A stretch of DNA of 64,000 nt from Streptomyces albipurpureus (lineage in GTDB: Bacteria > Actinomycetota > Actinomycetes > Streptomycetales > Streptomycetaceae), in contig NZ_JAMQAW010000010.1 in the NCBI RefSeq assembly GCF_023701525.1, positions 1 through 64,000 on the forward strand, read 5' to 3'. The notes beneath the pieces were generated by a model, which saw only the letters and a list, made by a program, of their open reading frames with translations, ran no database searches and had not been told where the DNA came from. Of this stretch, positions 7,724 through 15,510 are shown in pieces. Position 1 is the stretch's first letter. Every line of letters begins with the position of its first letter. The translations under genes were made by a program, and so were the position numbers.

Positions 7724-9340
7724 TCAGACCTCGTAGGGCTGGACGACGATGAAGTTGCCGGGTGCACCCCGGAACTGGAGGTTGACCGCCTCACCGCTGT
7801 GGCCGGGGTAGGCGTTGCGGCGTAGCCGAACCTGGGTCGCGATGATCACTTGGGCCGCGGACGACCAGGCGACGATCGCGTTGGAGTCGGCGTAGGTGGA
7901 CGGTGTGACGGGCAGGACGACGGGAATGCCCTGCGTCTTGACCACGACGGTGCCGGTGCCGGTGAACTGCATGGTGAACAGCGCGCCGCCGGGAATGCCG
8001 TGTCCCTCGATACGGCGGATCTCGTACTGGAGGTCCTCGTCGAACGCGAGGACATTCTCCGCGGAGACACAGATGCCGTCTCCCTGGAGCTCAATGGGGT
8101 GCAGATGAGCGGCGTCCTCGGCGAGGAAGACCTGGCCCCGGCCGGTGCAGCGCATCAGCTGCATCTCCTGGCCAGTGGCGTTGCCGAGCTTACGACCGAC
8201 GAAGCCCGCGCTCTTGCTGCTGAAGTCGACCTTGCCCTGGTACATCACCATGCTGCCCTGCCGGGCGAGAACACCGCCACCGCCCAACGCGAGCTCGACC
8301 CGCATCAGATGCTGGTTCTGTGGCGTCCAGCGAAGGCCAGTGGGGGTCTCTCGGTATGGCTGGAGCGCCGCCTGGAGACCGGGACCCGCCTGTGGCATCC
8401 CTTGGGGGGCGCCGACTGGCTGTCCGTAGGGGGCCTGCGCGGGTTGGCCATAGGGAGCAGGCGCAGGTTGGCCATAGGGAGCAGGCGCGCCTGGCGGCAT
8501 GGCCTGGCCCGGGAACTGACCTTGAGGCTGACCGGGGACCTGGCCGAACTGCGGCTGCGGCTGCCCGTAGGCGGGCGCTGACTGGGGCGGAACAGCAGTA
8601 CCCGGTGGGGTCCCGATGGCGGGCGCCGCGTACTGCTGTGGTGCGGGCGCGGGCGCGGGCACAGGCGCCTGCGCCACCGAGGCGGCTGGGGCGGCCGGGG
8701 CCCCGAACGAGGGCGCGGGCTGGGGAGCCGGGGGCGCTGCGGCTTGGGCCGGCGGCGCGAAGGAGGGCGTCGGCTGGGGTGGCTGCGGAGCGGCCTGTGC
8801 GGCGGGCTGGTCATCAGCGACCTCACCGCCGAAGTTACGCAGGAGGGCGTCCAATCCACCGTCGAAGCCCTGACCGATGGCGGCGAAGCGCCAGACGTCC
8901 TTCAGGTAGAAGTCACCGAGCATCACCGCCCGCTCGGTGGTGAACTCCGCCCCGTTGAAGGGGTAGCGGACGACTTCTTCGCCACCGGCGACGATACGGA
9001 TGTATCCGGGGCCGATCTGGGACATCTGGCCGGCACCATCGATGGTGGCGGTGAAGGACAGCTTGTGGATGTTCGCAGGAATGCGGTCCAGAGTGACTCG
9101 GAACGACTCCGTGTCACCCGCCTGGGCGCCGAGCTGCTGAATGGACTCCTCAGGCGACTTCGGTTGGTTGAAGAAGATGAAGTACCGGTCGTCCGAGAGC
9201 TGTTCGTTGGCGTCGAGCCCGAAGCAGCTGATGTCGAAGGACAGACCAGGAGCCGCGATCTGCACGCCTACGTACAGATCCGTTCCCGGAGTGAGATCAC
9301 TGATCTTGGCCTTGTGGCCGCGTTGGAATTCCCTGGCCAT
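7724..9340 (-). CDS. TerD-AIM24 fusion protein
   Basis: The 538 residues form two domains joined by a disordered linker. Residues 1 to about 180 are a TerD (tellurium-resistance) calcium-binding beta sandwich, with DLYVGVQ, SFDISCFGLD and the DFYLKDVWRF end. The linker (about 181-330) is Pro/Ala/Gln rich and includes repeats of APYGQP. The C-terminal AIM24 domain (about 335-538) has LARQGSMVMYQG and ends VVQPYEV. It is the first gene of the TerD/AIM24 operon. A stress or envelope-linked role is inferred from TerD families. No other ter genes are nearby. Confidence 0.88.
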   Translation of the reverse strand: MAREFQRGHKAKISDLTPGTDLYVGVQIAAPGLSFDISCFGLDANEQLSDDRYFIFFNQPKSPEESIQQLGAQAGDTESFRVTLDRIPANIHKLSFTATIDGAGQMSQIGPGYIRIVAGGEEVVRYPFNGAEFTTERAVMLGDFYLKDVWRFAAIGQGFDGGLDALLRNFGGEVADDQPAAQAAPQPPQPTPSFAPPAQAAAPPAPQPAPSFGAPAAPAASVAQAPVPAPAPAPQQYAAPAIGTPPGTAVPPQSAPAYGQPQPQFGQVPGQPQGQFPGQAMPPGAPAPYGQPAPAPYGQPAQAPYGQPVGAPQGMPQAGPGLQAALQPYRETPTGLRWTPQNQHLMRVELALGGGGVLARQGSMVMYQGKVDFSSKSAGFVGRKLGNATGQEMQLMRCTGRGQVFLAEDAAHLHPIELQGDGICVSAENVLAFDEDLQYEIRRIEGHGIPGGALFTMQFTGTGTVVVKTQGIPVVLPVTPSTYADSNAIVAWSSAAQVIIATQVRLRRNAYPGHSGEAVNLQFRGAPGNFIVVQPYEV

Positions 9341-9629
9341 GCGTAACGACCGTCCCCCATCCCAGAAATATGAATCGTCGCGTCAGGCTAAGCCGCATGT
9401 GACATTCAGCCAAGCCCGATCATCCATTGGGACAGATTCGGTACGAGATGCCCAACGAAGAACACCGTGCGAACGTTCCGGTCAACTCTGGGTCACTGTG
9501 TGACGCTGGGAAGCGGACGCCTCTTCCTTCTTCCCTCTTCCCTTCGAACGCCGATTCTCCACGAATGCACGACGCGCAGCGGAGGCACGACTCACGGCGA
9601 GGCGCGACTCACGCCGAAAGGGCTGTTGG

Positions 9630-10256
9630 TCACCGTTCCCCGTCCGTCACCGGCAGGTGCGGCAGTCGCTCCGCGGCGATGACTCCCTCCAGATATCCAC
9701 GGGCCCGCTCGGTACGGGGATAGGACTCCAGCAGTCGCCAAAAACGCGGGCCGTGACCGGGCACCAGCAGATGTGCCAACTCATGCACCAGGACATAGTC
9801 GACAACGTACTCCGGCATCCCCTGAAGACGGTGCGAGAGTCGGATACTGCCCTCGGCGGGGGTGCAGGATCCCCAACGGGTGTTCTGATTCGTCACCCAC
9901 CTCACCGATGTCGGCGTCACCCGCCCGCTGAAGTACTGCGAGGACAACCGCTCGGCTCGCTCGGTCAACTCGCCGTCACCGAGGATCCGTCTACTCTCCT
10001 GGGCGGCGAGCTTGTCGAGCATGACACCGACCCAGCGCCGCTCCTCGGCTTCCGACATCCGTGCGGGGATCAGAACAATGGTCCGGTCACCCTCCCGGTA
10101 CGCGGACACGGTCCTACTCCGCCGCGCGCTCCTACGGACCTCGACCGCACTCGTTCCCGTTGCGCGGGGCGGGCGCTCTGCCGCCTCGCTCGGTTGACCT
10201 CCCGCAGGGTGCGACAGGGATTCCCCGGTGATGCGAGGCGATGGGTCGACGGACAC
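9630..10256 (-). CDS. YgjP/DUF45-type (M48-like) metallopeptidase
   Basis: This 208-residue protein has the zinc motif HELAH at 158-162 and a third ligand His168 in GHGPRFW. The family signature NTRWGSC lies about 35 residues upstream of the zinc motif. Members resemble the SprT/WLM-like zincins, and their cellular substrate is unknown. The GTG start at 10256 has a weak ribosome site and no better in-frame start is seen. The N-terminal 40 residues look disordered. It is divergent from the E1-like gene. Confidence 0.87.
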   Translation of the reverse strand: MSVDPSPRITGESLSHPAGGQPSEAAERPPRATGTSAVEVRRSARRSRTVSAYREGDRTIVLIPARMSEAEERRWVGVMLDKLAAQESRRILGDGELTERAERLSSQYFSGRVTPTSVRWVTNQNTRWGSCTPAEGSIRLSHRLQGMPEYVVDYVLVHELAHLLVPGHGPRFWRLLESYPRTERARGYLEGVIAAERLPHLPVTDGER

Positions 10257-10524
10257 GCCACGACGTTACCCGTTGGCAGCGGGGTAAGTCCCGCCTCGGG
10301 AACGGTTCCGCGTGATCCACTCCATGGCTGCACTATTTTTACGACTAATACACCGAGCCTGTGGATAACTTTTCACCCACTTCACCCCAGCCATGCATTC
10401 TGAGAACAGTTCACCCGCAGGATCAGACGGGAGTCCAAGTCGGTGATCCCGTCGAGTCCAGTGACACGCGAGTGACACATGAGTGCCTTCTGCACGTTCC
10501 GCATGTTCAACGGGGGAAGTCGAT

Positions 10525-11772
10525 ATGCATCCCATGGTGAAGCCCGCGCTCAGGAGGGCGTGGCGAGAGCGACAGACCGTTCAGTTCGGAGTGACGCCCG
10601 CACACGCGGTGGCAGTGGGGCCGATGGACACCGCCACCGGCACACTGCTCCAGCTGTTCGACGGGACCCGCGGACTGCCGTTGCTACGGGCGGAGGCCCG
10701 CGCGATGGGTCTACCCGAAGGGCGGACGGACGCGCTGGTCAACCGGCTCAGCAAGGCCGGGCTGCTGGACGATCCGACCGCGGGCGGTGTCGCCGCCGAC
10801 GCCCTGCGAAGGAAATCCAGTGCGCTCGACCGGCTGCGCCCCGATCTGGCATCACTCTCGGTGGTTCATCGAGAGCCGGGTGGAGGAATACGGCAGCTGG
10901 CGGCGAGACACTCCATGCGCGTCCAGGTCCGCGGCGCGGGACGGGTGGGGGCGACGGTGGCGGCGCTGCTGTCGGCTGCGGGGGTGGGACAAGTCGATGT
11001 CCTCGACGGAGGCTGCGCGCAGCCGTGGGATGTGGCACCGGGCGGCCTGCCGGCGAAGGCCGTCGGAGAGCGGCGGGACTCCGCAGTCCGCCAGGTAGTG
11101 CACCGCTGTGCGCCGCTCCGGTCTCCCCGCGCCGTGGCCCGGACCAAACATGCCCCTTCAGACATGTCACCGAGCCCAGTCAACAACAAGGGCGCGGCGG
11201 CGATCGACGGGGACGGGACGGCACAGGTTCCCGCCGGAGGACCCATCCGAGACCGGATGGCGGGCAGCGGGGAACCCGGTTTGACGTTGATCGTCATCTG
11301 CCCGCGTGACGGCCTGGCGGCTTATGCGCCCGAGCCGGACAGCGCTCAGCAGTGGATCACGAGCGGCATCCCCCACCTCTACGCGGGGGTGGTGGAGGCG
11401 ACGGGTGTGATCGGGCCGCTGGTGCTTCCCGGCGGGTCGGCCTGCGCCGGCTGCTTGGAACGGGGCCGGGCCGATCGGGATCCAGGATGGCCACGGCTGC
11501 TCGCACAGTGGCGCTCCGGCGGCCGACGCGCTGCTGTGCCCGCATGTGACATCTCTCTCGCCACGACCGTAGCGGGGCTGACCGCGGCCCATGCCTTGTC
11601 ATTTCTGGACGGGGATCTCCCCATGAGTGTTGGTGCACGCTGGGAGGTTGCCCTGCCCGCACTGACCTGGCGGTGCGAACCGATCACGCCACACAAGGAT
11701 TGCGGCTGCGGCTCATCACGGAAAAGCGAGGGGGCGGGCACCTCGGCTCCGGGCGAAGTCACGAGACACTAG
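10525..11772 (+). CDS. ThiF/E1-like protein with a possible winged-helix (RRE-like) N-terminus
   Basis: The ATG at 10525 follows GGGGGAAG and gives 415 residues. Residues 1-85 have a pattern of short helices (ALRRAW...LLQLFDGTRG...LVNRLSKAGLLDD). This resembles the winged-helix N-terminus of TOMM cyclodehydratase C-type proteins. An E1-like Rossmann region follows with GAGRVG at 137-142 and VDVLDGG. Zinc-type cysteines appear as CAGC and, near the end, DCGCG. The NxxRQ motif of active E1 enzymes was not found, so adenylation activity is uncertain. It is 73 nt upstream of the ABC1 kinase gene and probably co-transcribed. Confidence 0.78.
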   Translation: MHPMVKPALRRAWRERQTVQFGVTPAHAVAVGPMDTATGTLLQLFDGTRGLPLLRAEARAMGLPEGRTDALVNRLSKAGLLDDPTAGGVAADALRRKSSALDRLRPDLASLSVVHREPGGGIRQLAARHSMRVQVRGAGRVGATVAALLSAAGVGQVDVLDGGCAQPWDVAPGGLPAKAVGERRDSAVRQVVHRCAPLRSPRAVARTKHAPSDMSPSPVNNKGAAAIDGDGTAQVPAGGPIRDRMAGSGEPGLTLIVICPRDGLAAYAPEPDSAQQWITSGIPHLYAGVVEATGVIGPLVLPGGSACAGCLERGRADRDPGWPRLLAQWRSGGRRAAVPACDISLATTVAGLTAAHALSFLDGDLPMSVGARWEVALPALTWRCEPITPHKDCGCGSSRKSEGAGTSAPGEVTRH

Positions 11773-11845
11773 GTAGGTACCGCAGTCAACGGAGTCAGGG
11801 CCGTATGGCACATGCGGCGCAACTGTCTGGGATTTGGAGGGGCAT

Positions 11846-13240
11846 ATGTCTGATCTTCCCCGGAAGGCGGTCACCCGAACTGCCAAGTTGGCCGCACTGC
11901 CATTGGGGTTCGCCGGCCGTGCCACATGGGGGCTGGGCAAGCGGATCGGTGGCAAGTCCGCGGAAATCGTTGCCCGAGAGCTCCAACAACGCACGGCTGA
12001 CCAACTCTTCAAGGTCCTAGGCGAGTTGAAAGGGGGCGCTATGAAGTTCGGACAGGCACTGTCAGTCTTCGAGTCAGCCCTCCCCGAAGACATCGCCGGC
12101 CCGTACCGCGCCGCGCTGACCAAGCTCCAAGACGCCGCTCCCCCCATGCCGACCCGGACGGTGCACAAGGTGCTGACCGAGCGGTTGGGCGAAGAGTGGC
12201 GCGAGCTGTTCCTGAACTTCGAGGACAAACCGTCGGCAGCCGCATCCATCGGACAGGTTCACCGCGCGGTGTGGCACGACGGGCGCGAAGTCGCGGTGAA
12301 GGTGCAGTATCCGGGGGCGGGAGAGGCACTGCTCTCCGATCTGACCCAGCTCAGTCGATTCGCCAAACTACTGGGCCCGCTTATCCCAGGGATGGATCTC
12401 AAGCCGCTCATCAATGAGCTGCGCGACCGAGTGTCGGAGGAACTGGACTACGGTCTGGAAGCCCAGGCGCAGCGGGAGCATGCGGCGGAGTTCGCGGATG
12501 ATCCTGATGTGCTGGTGCCGGATGTGGTGCATCAGTCAGATCAGGTGCTGGTGACCGAGTGGATCGATGGGATTCCGCTAGCCGAAGTGATCGCGGACGG
12601 CACCGAGGACCAGCGAAATCGAGCAGGTCAGCTGCTCGCACGCTTCCTGTTCTCAGGACCCGCCCGCACGGGACTGCTGCACGCTGATCCTCATCCGGGG
12701 AATTTCCGGCTGCTTCCCGACGACGACGGTGCGGGCTGGCGACTAGGGGTGCTGGACTTTGGCACCGTGGACCGGCTGCCTGGGGGGCTGCCGCAAACCA
12801 TCGGTGACTGTCTACGGATGACCTTGGAGGGTGAGGCAGAGACGGTCTACGAGCTGCTGTGCGAGGAGGGCTTCGTCAAGGAGGAGATAGAGCTCGACCC
12901 CGACGCAGTGCTGGAGTACCTCTTGCCGATCATCGAGCCCGCCGAGGTGGAGGAGTTCACCTTTACCCGGCACTGGATGCGTAGCCAGGCAGCTCGGATA
13001 GCCGACATCCGGTCTCCCGCCCACCAACTCGGCAAGCAACTGAACCTGCCACCCGCCTATCTGCTGATACACCGGGTGACGCTCAGCACTATCGGGGTGC
13101 TCTGTCAGCTCAACGCCACCGTGCGGCTGCGCGACGAACTGGAGTCATGGATGCCGGGCTTCCTGCCGGAGTACGAAGAGGAAGCCGACTCGGAGAACCT
13201 GGAGAGCACAGCCAGCACAGTCAGCGCGTCCGAGGCCTAG
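11846..13240 (+). CDS. ABC1/UbiB (ADCK)-like atypical kinase
   Basis: The ATG at 11846 follows GGAGGGG and gives 464 residues. Hallmarks of the atypical kinase family are KFGQ (67-70), the Ala-rich loop SAAASIGQVH in place of the Gly-rich loop, VAVKVQYPG, HADPHPGN (279-286) and DFG from D304. Family members affect quinone or lipid metabolism, and here the substrate is unknown. The Rv3197-like position near whiB7 and uvrD2 is shared with mycobacteria, by recollection. The C-terminus is acidic with no membrane helices, so it is probably cytosolic or peripheral. Confidence 0.88.
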   Translation: MSDLPRKAVTRTAKLAALPLGFAGRATWGLGKRIGGKSAEIVARELQQRTADQLFKVLGELKGGAMKFGQALSVFESALPEDIAGPYRAALTKLQDAAPPMPTRTVHKVLTERLGEEWRELFLNFEDKPSAAASIGQVHRAVWHDGREVAVKVQYPGAGEALLSDLTQLSRFAKLLGPLIPGMDLKPLINELRDRVSEELDYGLEAQAQREHAAEFADDPDVLVPDVVHQSDQVLVTEWIDGIPLAEVIADGTEDQRNRAGQLLARFLFSGPARTGLLHADPHPGNFRLLPDDDGAGWRLGVLDFGTVDRLPGGLPQTIGDCLRMTLEGEAETVYELLCEEGFVKEEIELDPDAVLEYLLPIIEPAEVEEFTFTRHWMRSQAARIADIRSPAHQLGKQLNLPPAYLLIHRVTLSTIGVLCQLNATVRLRDELESWMPGFLPEYEEEADSENLESTASTVSASEA

Positions 13241-13420
13241 CTCAGGGGCGAGGACTGCCCAGCCAGCACCGTTCAGGCTGGCGCAGGGCGGCGACCCGCC
13301 ACCTCGCACCGACGCATCTGATCAGTCAGGTCTGAACAGCCAGGGCTGGGCTGGGCTGGGGATTCAACCTGGGTGGGGCACGCCTGCGAGCGACCCACTC
13401 CGGAGCAGAACGAAAATACC

Positions 13421-13449
13421 GGGGGTGGGGGGAGGGGGAGGGGGGAGGG
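13421..13449 (+). repeat. G-tract, candidate G-quadruplex
   Basis: Five runs of five or six G separated by single T or A bases lie on the plus strand, in a noncoding region about 180 nt after the kinase stop. The pattern satisfies the usual G3+N1-7 quadruplex rule several times over. Function is unknown; it could act in transcription ending. Confidence 0.6.
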
Positions 13450-13530
13450 CCCCGATGTAGAGACGGAGCTTTCGCCAGCCCCTCGGCTTCGTCTCTTGCC
13501 CACCTCACATCTGACTCGTCTCTCGCCCAT

Positions 13531-13579
13531 CCGAGTATCCGAGTATCCGGCATCCGGCATCCGGCATCCGGCATCCGGC
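13531..13579. repeat. tandem repeat: CCGAGTAT x2 then CCGGCAT x4
   Basis: Two 8-bp copies are followed directly by four perfect 7-bp copies and a partial fifth. The array is noncoding and simple, so copy number is likely to vary between strains. Confidence 0.8.
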
Positions 13580-13838
13580 TCGACGGTGTGCTCCGGTCAG
13601 GACCGGGGGCTACGGGGGCAGCCGAGGGGCTCGGGTACCTCTGCCGGGTCCACGATTGCTGGGTCCACGATCCGCTGGAAGAGTCCCGGTCCATGGACTT
13701 CGCCGGGCAAGCGGCGGGTTTGGGTGCGGATGGGAGCGATGGTCGGGCGGGATACTGCCGAGGAACTGGTCGGTGCCCAGCGTGATGTCCCAGTGTTCGC
13801 GGCCGGTGGTAGCGCAGGAGCCCAAGGGCGGCCGGCCA

Positions 13839-14045
13839 TCACCATGAGGCCGAGTCGAGTCTCCCCTCGATCGCCCGGATGTTGGCGCGGGAGCAGTTGT
13901 CGCAGAAGTAGCGGCGTTCGCCGTTCTCCATGGAGTAGGTCCAGGTGAGTGGTGTTCCCTCGCTGTGCGCGGCCCTGCCGCAGCGGAAACACTTGATGCG
14001 AGCGGCTTCCGACTGCCCCGGGTGGTGGGTCTGCTGCTGGTCCAC
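13839..14045 (-). CDS. small two-CxxC zinc-ribbon-like protein, 68 residues
   Basis: The GTG at 14045 gives 68 residues. Two CxxC pairs (C19/C22 and C48/C51) frame a short beta-rich segment, typical of a zinc ribbon. The sequence between them contains LTWTYSMENGERRYFC, which has the feel of a structural protein. A GCAGGG ribosome site lies somewhat far upstream (about 13 nt). It is the last minus-strand gene downstream of the wblC set, but a strong terminator separates it, so it probably has its own promoter. No function is known. Confidence 0.72.
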   Translation of the reverse strand: MDQQQTHHPGQSEAARIKCFRCGRAAHSEGTPLTWTYSMENGERRYFCDNCSRANIRAIEGRLDSASW

Positions 14046-14081
14046 CTTGTGACAATAACCCTGCGGGCTGCGACCTGCGGG

Positions 14082-14139
14082 GACAACGCACCGCGGGGGC
14101 CGGTCCGTTCGGACCGGCCCCCGCCTGATGTGCGTTGTC
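14082..14139 (-). terminator. very strong terminator after the wblC operon
   Basis: A nested hairpin has an inner GCGGGGGCCGGTCC / GGACCGGCCCCCGC stem (14093-14106 and 14111-14124) with a GTTC loop. An outer GACAACGCA / TGCGTTGTC stem reaches the stop codon of the preceding small gene. It isolates wblC and its partner from the two-CxxC gene. Confidence 0.85.
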
Positions 14140-14308
14140 AGTTCATGACGGCCATGGCGAGCGCGCGGCGGGCGCGCATCGAAACGCGCTCGGCGCGGCG
14201 CTGCATACGCCGGGCGGTGATGAGGCGCACGGCTCTGCGCTCGGTCTCCGCCTCGCGCATGCGGTCGTGCATATGTGCACGAGCCAGCGCTTCTGGGATG
14301 AGTTGCAT
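14138..14308 (-). CDS. small Arg-rich protein downstream of wblC
   Basis: From the ATG at 14308 (AGGA ribosome site) the product is 56 residues, highly basic and helical: many RR pairs and the ending ALAMAVMN. An alternative start at 14461 overlaps the wblC stop as ATGA and would add a 51-residue Ser/Thr/Pro-rich N-terminus. That choice would make it translationally coupled to wblC. Either way it is transcribed with wblC and ends at the strong terminator. Its function is unknown. The composition suggests nucleic acid or ribosome binding, which is inference only. Confidence 0.65.
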   Translation of the reverse strand: MQLIPEALARAHMHDRMREAETERRAVRLITARRMQRRAERVSMRARRALAMAVMN

Positions 14309-14457
14309 CTCGCGGGTCCTGTTCTGGCGCGAGGCGTTCGCGCCGGTGGTGCTGACGTCTGGGGTGGCAGAGCCGGAAGGCTCGCTCGTGGAAGTGGGCA
14401 TTGGGGCCTGCTTCTTGGGATCGTGCGTGAGGGGGCGGTCGATGGTCCCGATGACGT

Positions 14458-14826
14458 TCATGCCGAGACCGGGTTCTTGCGCGGACGGCCACGGGGCCGC
14501 TTGCGGGCCACGACCACACCCTGGACGAAGAGCTCTCCGCCCCATACGCCCCACGGCTCGCGCCGCTCTTTGGCGCCAGCGAGGCATGCCTCCATGAGCG
14601 GGCAGGTGCGGCAGAGGGCCTTGGCGTACTCCACGTCGGCCGGCGACTCGGCGAAGAAGACCTCAGGGTCATAGGAACGGCAGGGGACGGGTACGCCGAG
14701 GTTCTCGATGGCGTCATCGAGCGCGGTGAGCGCAGTGAGCGGGGTCAAGGTGGAGTCCTCCGGGCGGACAGGCGGGGGGATGGTCTCGGAAGTCGGTACG
14801 GACGGGGCGTGCGCTTCGAGTTGCAC
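14458..14826 (-). CDS. wblC: WhiB-family iron-sulfur regulator WblC (WhiB7)
   Basis: This 122-residue protein carries the four cluster cysteines C49, C72, C75 and C81, the GVWGG turn at 93-97 and a C-terminal AT-hook RGRPRK at 112-117. The AT-hook marks the WhiB7/WblC branch, which partners the principal sigma factor at promoters with an AT-rich box next to the -35. Such proteins activate intrinsic antibiotic-resistance genes after translation stress. The location just downstream of uvrD2 is the same as in mycobacteria. A long leader with a uORF and intrinsic terminator precedes it. Confidence 0.95.
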   Translation of the reverse strand: MQLEAHAPSVPTSETIPPPVRPEDSTLTPLTALTALDDAIENLGVPVPCRSYDPEVFFAESPADVEYAKALCRTCPLMEACLAGAKERREPWGVWGGELFVQGVVVARKRPRGRPRKNPVSA

Positions 14827-14953
14827 GGTGGTGTCTTTCCTCGTCTTGTCGGTCCGGCCTGTTGGCCGGTTGGTGGTCCCCCGCGGAGCGGGGGAGCTGG
14901 TACCGGGTGGTACTTGTCCCGAGGCCCCTTCGCTCTGACTCCCCTGGTTGAGG

Positions 14954-14997
14954 GAAAACAGAAGGGCCGCGGTACCCGAGTGGGGTTCCGCGGCCCT
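14954..14997 (-). terminator. intrinsic terminator in the wblC leader (attenuator)
   Basis: On the minus strand, AGGGCCGCGG and CCGCGGCCCT form a 10-bp GC-rich stem with an inner ACCC/GGGT extension, followed by TCTGTTTTC. This is a textbook intrinsic terminator, and it lies 128 nt before the wblC start and 21 nt after the uORF stop. It would end transcription unless an alternative fold forms. An 8-bp segment of the uORF (15047-15054) can pair with one stem arm. Confidence 0.85.
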
Positions 14998-15018
14998 GAA
15001 GGCGCCGGCCTGATCACC

Positions 15019-15345
15019 TCAGGCTGGATGACTCCAGGGTTTGAGCCCGCGGAAGGCCCACTTCGTGTGGTGCTGTGTCTGCTTCGGGTTGCCGGCACTG
15101 GCTGCTGCGAAGGCATAGGCCTTCGCTTCTGCGGCTGCTACTCCTGCTTCCAGTGCCTTGGTCCGTCGCTCGACCGGCTCCAGGACGGGGAACCCTCCCA
15201 GAGGAGCCAGAGGCATCTCGGTGAAGAAGCCGGACACACCGGTGCCAAGAGGCGACGCGGAGAAGCCGAGCGAGCAGGCGGAGACGACGACCGAGCGATC
15301 GGTCAATTTCACGGCGTTGATGAAGCTGGTGTTGTTGCTGATCAC
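15019..15345 (-). CDS. wblC leader uORF, 108 codons
   Basis: The GTG at 15345 has AGGAGG eight bases upstream, a better ribosome site than most genes in the window. The 108-residue product begins MISNNTSFIN, has an Ala-rich middle (about 64-84) and ends KPWSHPA. The stop is 21 nt before the attenuator hairpin. Codons 98-100 contain TTCCGCGG, complementary to one hairpin arm, so ribosome position can influence folding. It may serve as a translation sensor rather than make a functional protein. No homologous function is recognised. Confidence 0.75.
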   Translation of the reverse strand: MISNNTSFINAVKLTDRSVVVSACSLGFSASPLGTGVSGFFTEMPLAPLGGFPVLEPVERRTKALEAGVAAAEAKAYAFAAASAGNPKQTQHHTKWAFRGLKPWSHPA

Positions 15346-15457
15346 TGGACTCGCCTCCTCTCGGCGTCTCGGGACCGGCCGGGGCCGATCGCTTGTATTC
15401 GGAATAAGTACAACACGAGGACAGTGCTTCGGAGAAGCTGCTGTTCGCGTGGTTAAG

Positions 15458-15496
15458 AACCTATGGGGACTGCTGGGGGGTGCGCAAACTATTTTT
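15458..15496 (-). promoter_or_regulatory. wblC promoter with adjacent AT-rich WblC box
   Basis: On the minus strand the order is an AT-rich AAAAATAG box, TTGCGC (-35, 15487-15482), an 18-bp spacer and TAGGTT (-10, 15463-15458). An AT-rich sequence right next to a weak -35 is the known signature of WhiB7/WblC-dependent promoters, so autoregulation is expected. The predicted start near 15451 gives a leader of roughly 625 nt. The promoter sits between the uvrD2 stop and the uORF. Confidence 0.75.
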
Positions 15497-15510
15497 CCGA
15501 CGATTTTGTC

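Larger units (their letters stand above)
13241..13838. other. 598-nt noncoding stretch with repeats
   Basis: No reading frame here has both a ribosome site and a plausible protein. The stretch holds a G-rich tract (13421-13449), a short tandem repeat (13531-13579), and runs of GGGCTGGGCTGGGG near 13340. It separates the convergent ABC1 kinase gene and the two-CxxC protein gene. Confidence 0.5.

Noticed and set aside
13373..13948. 191-codon plus-strand ORF in the repeat-rich noncoding stretch
   Set aside because: It crosses the G-tract and tandem repeats, has no ribosome site and overlaps the two-CxxC gene on the other strand.
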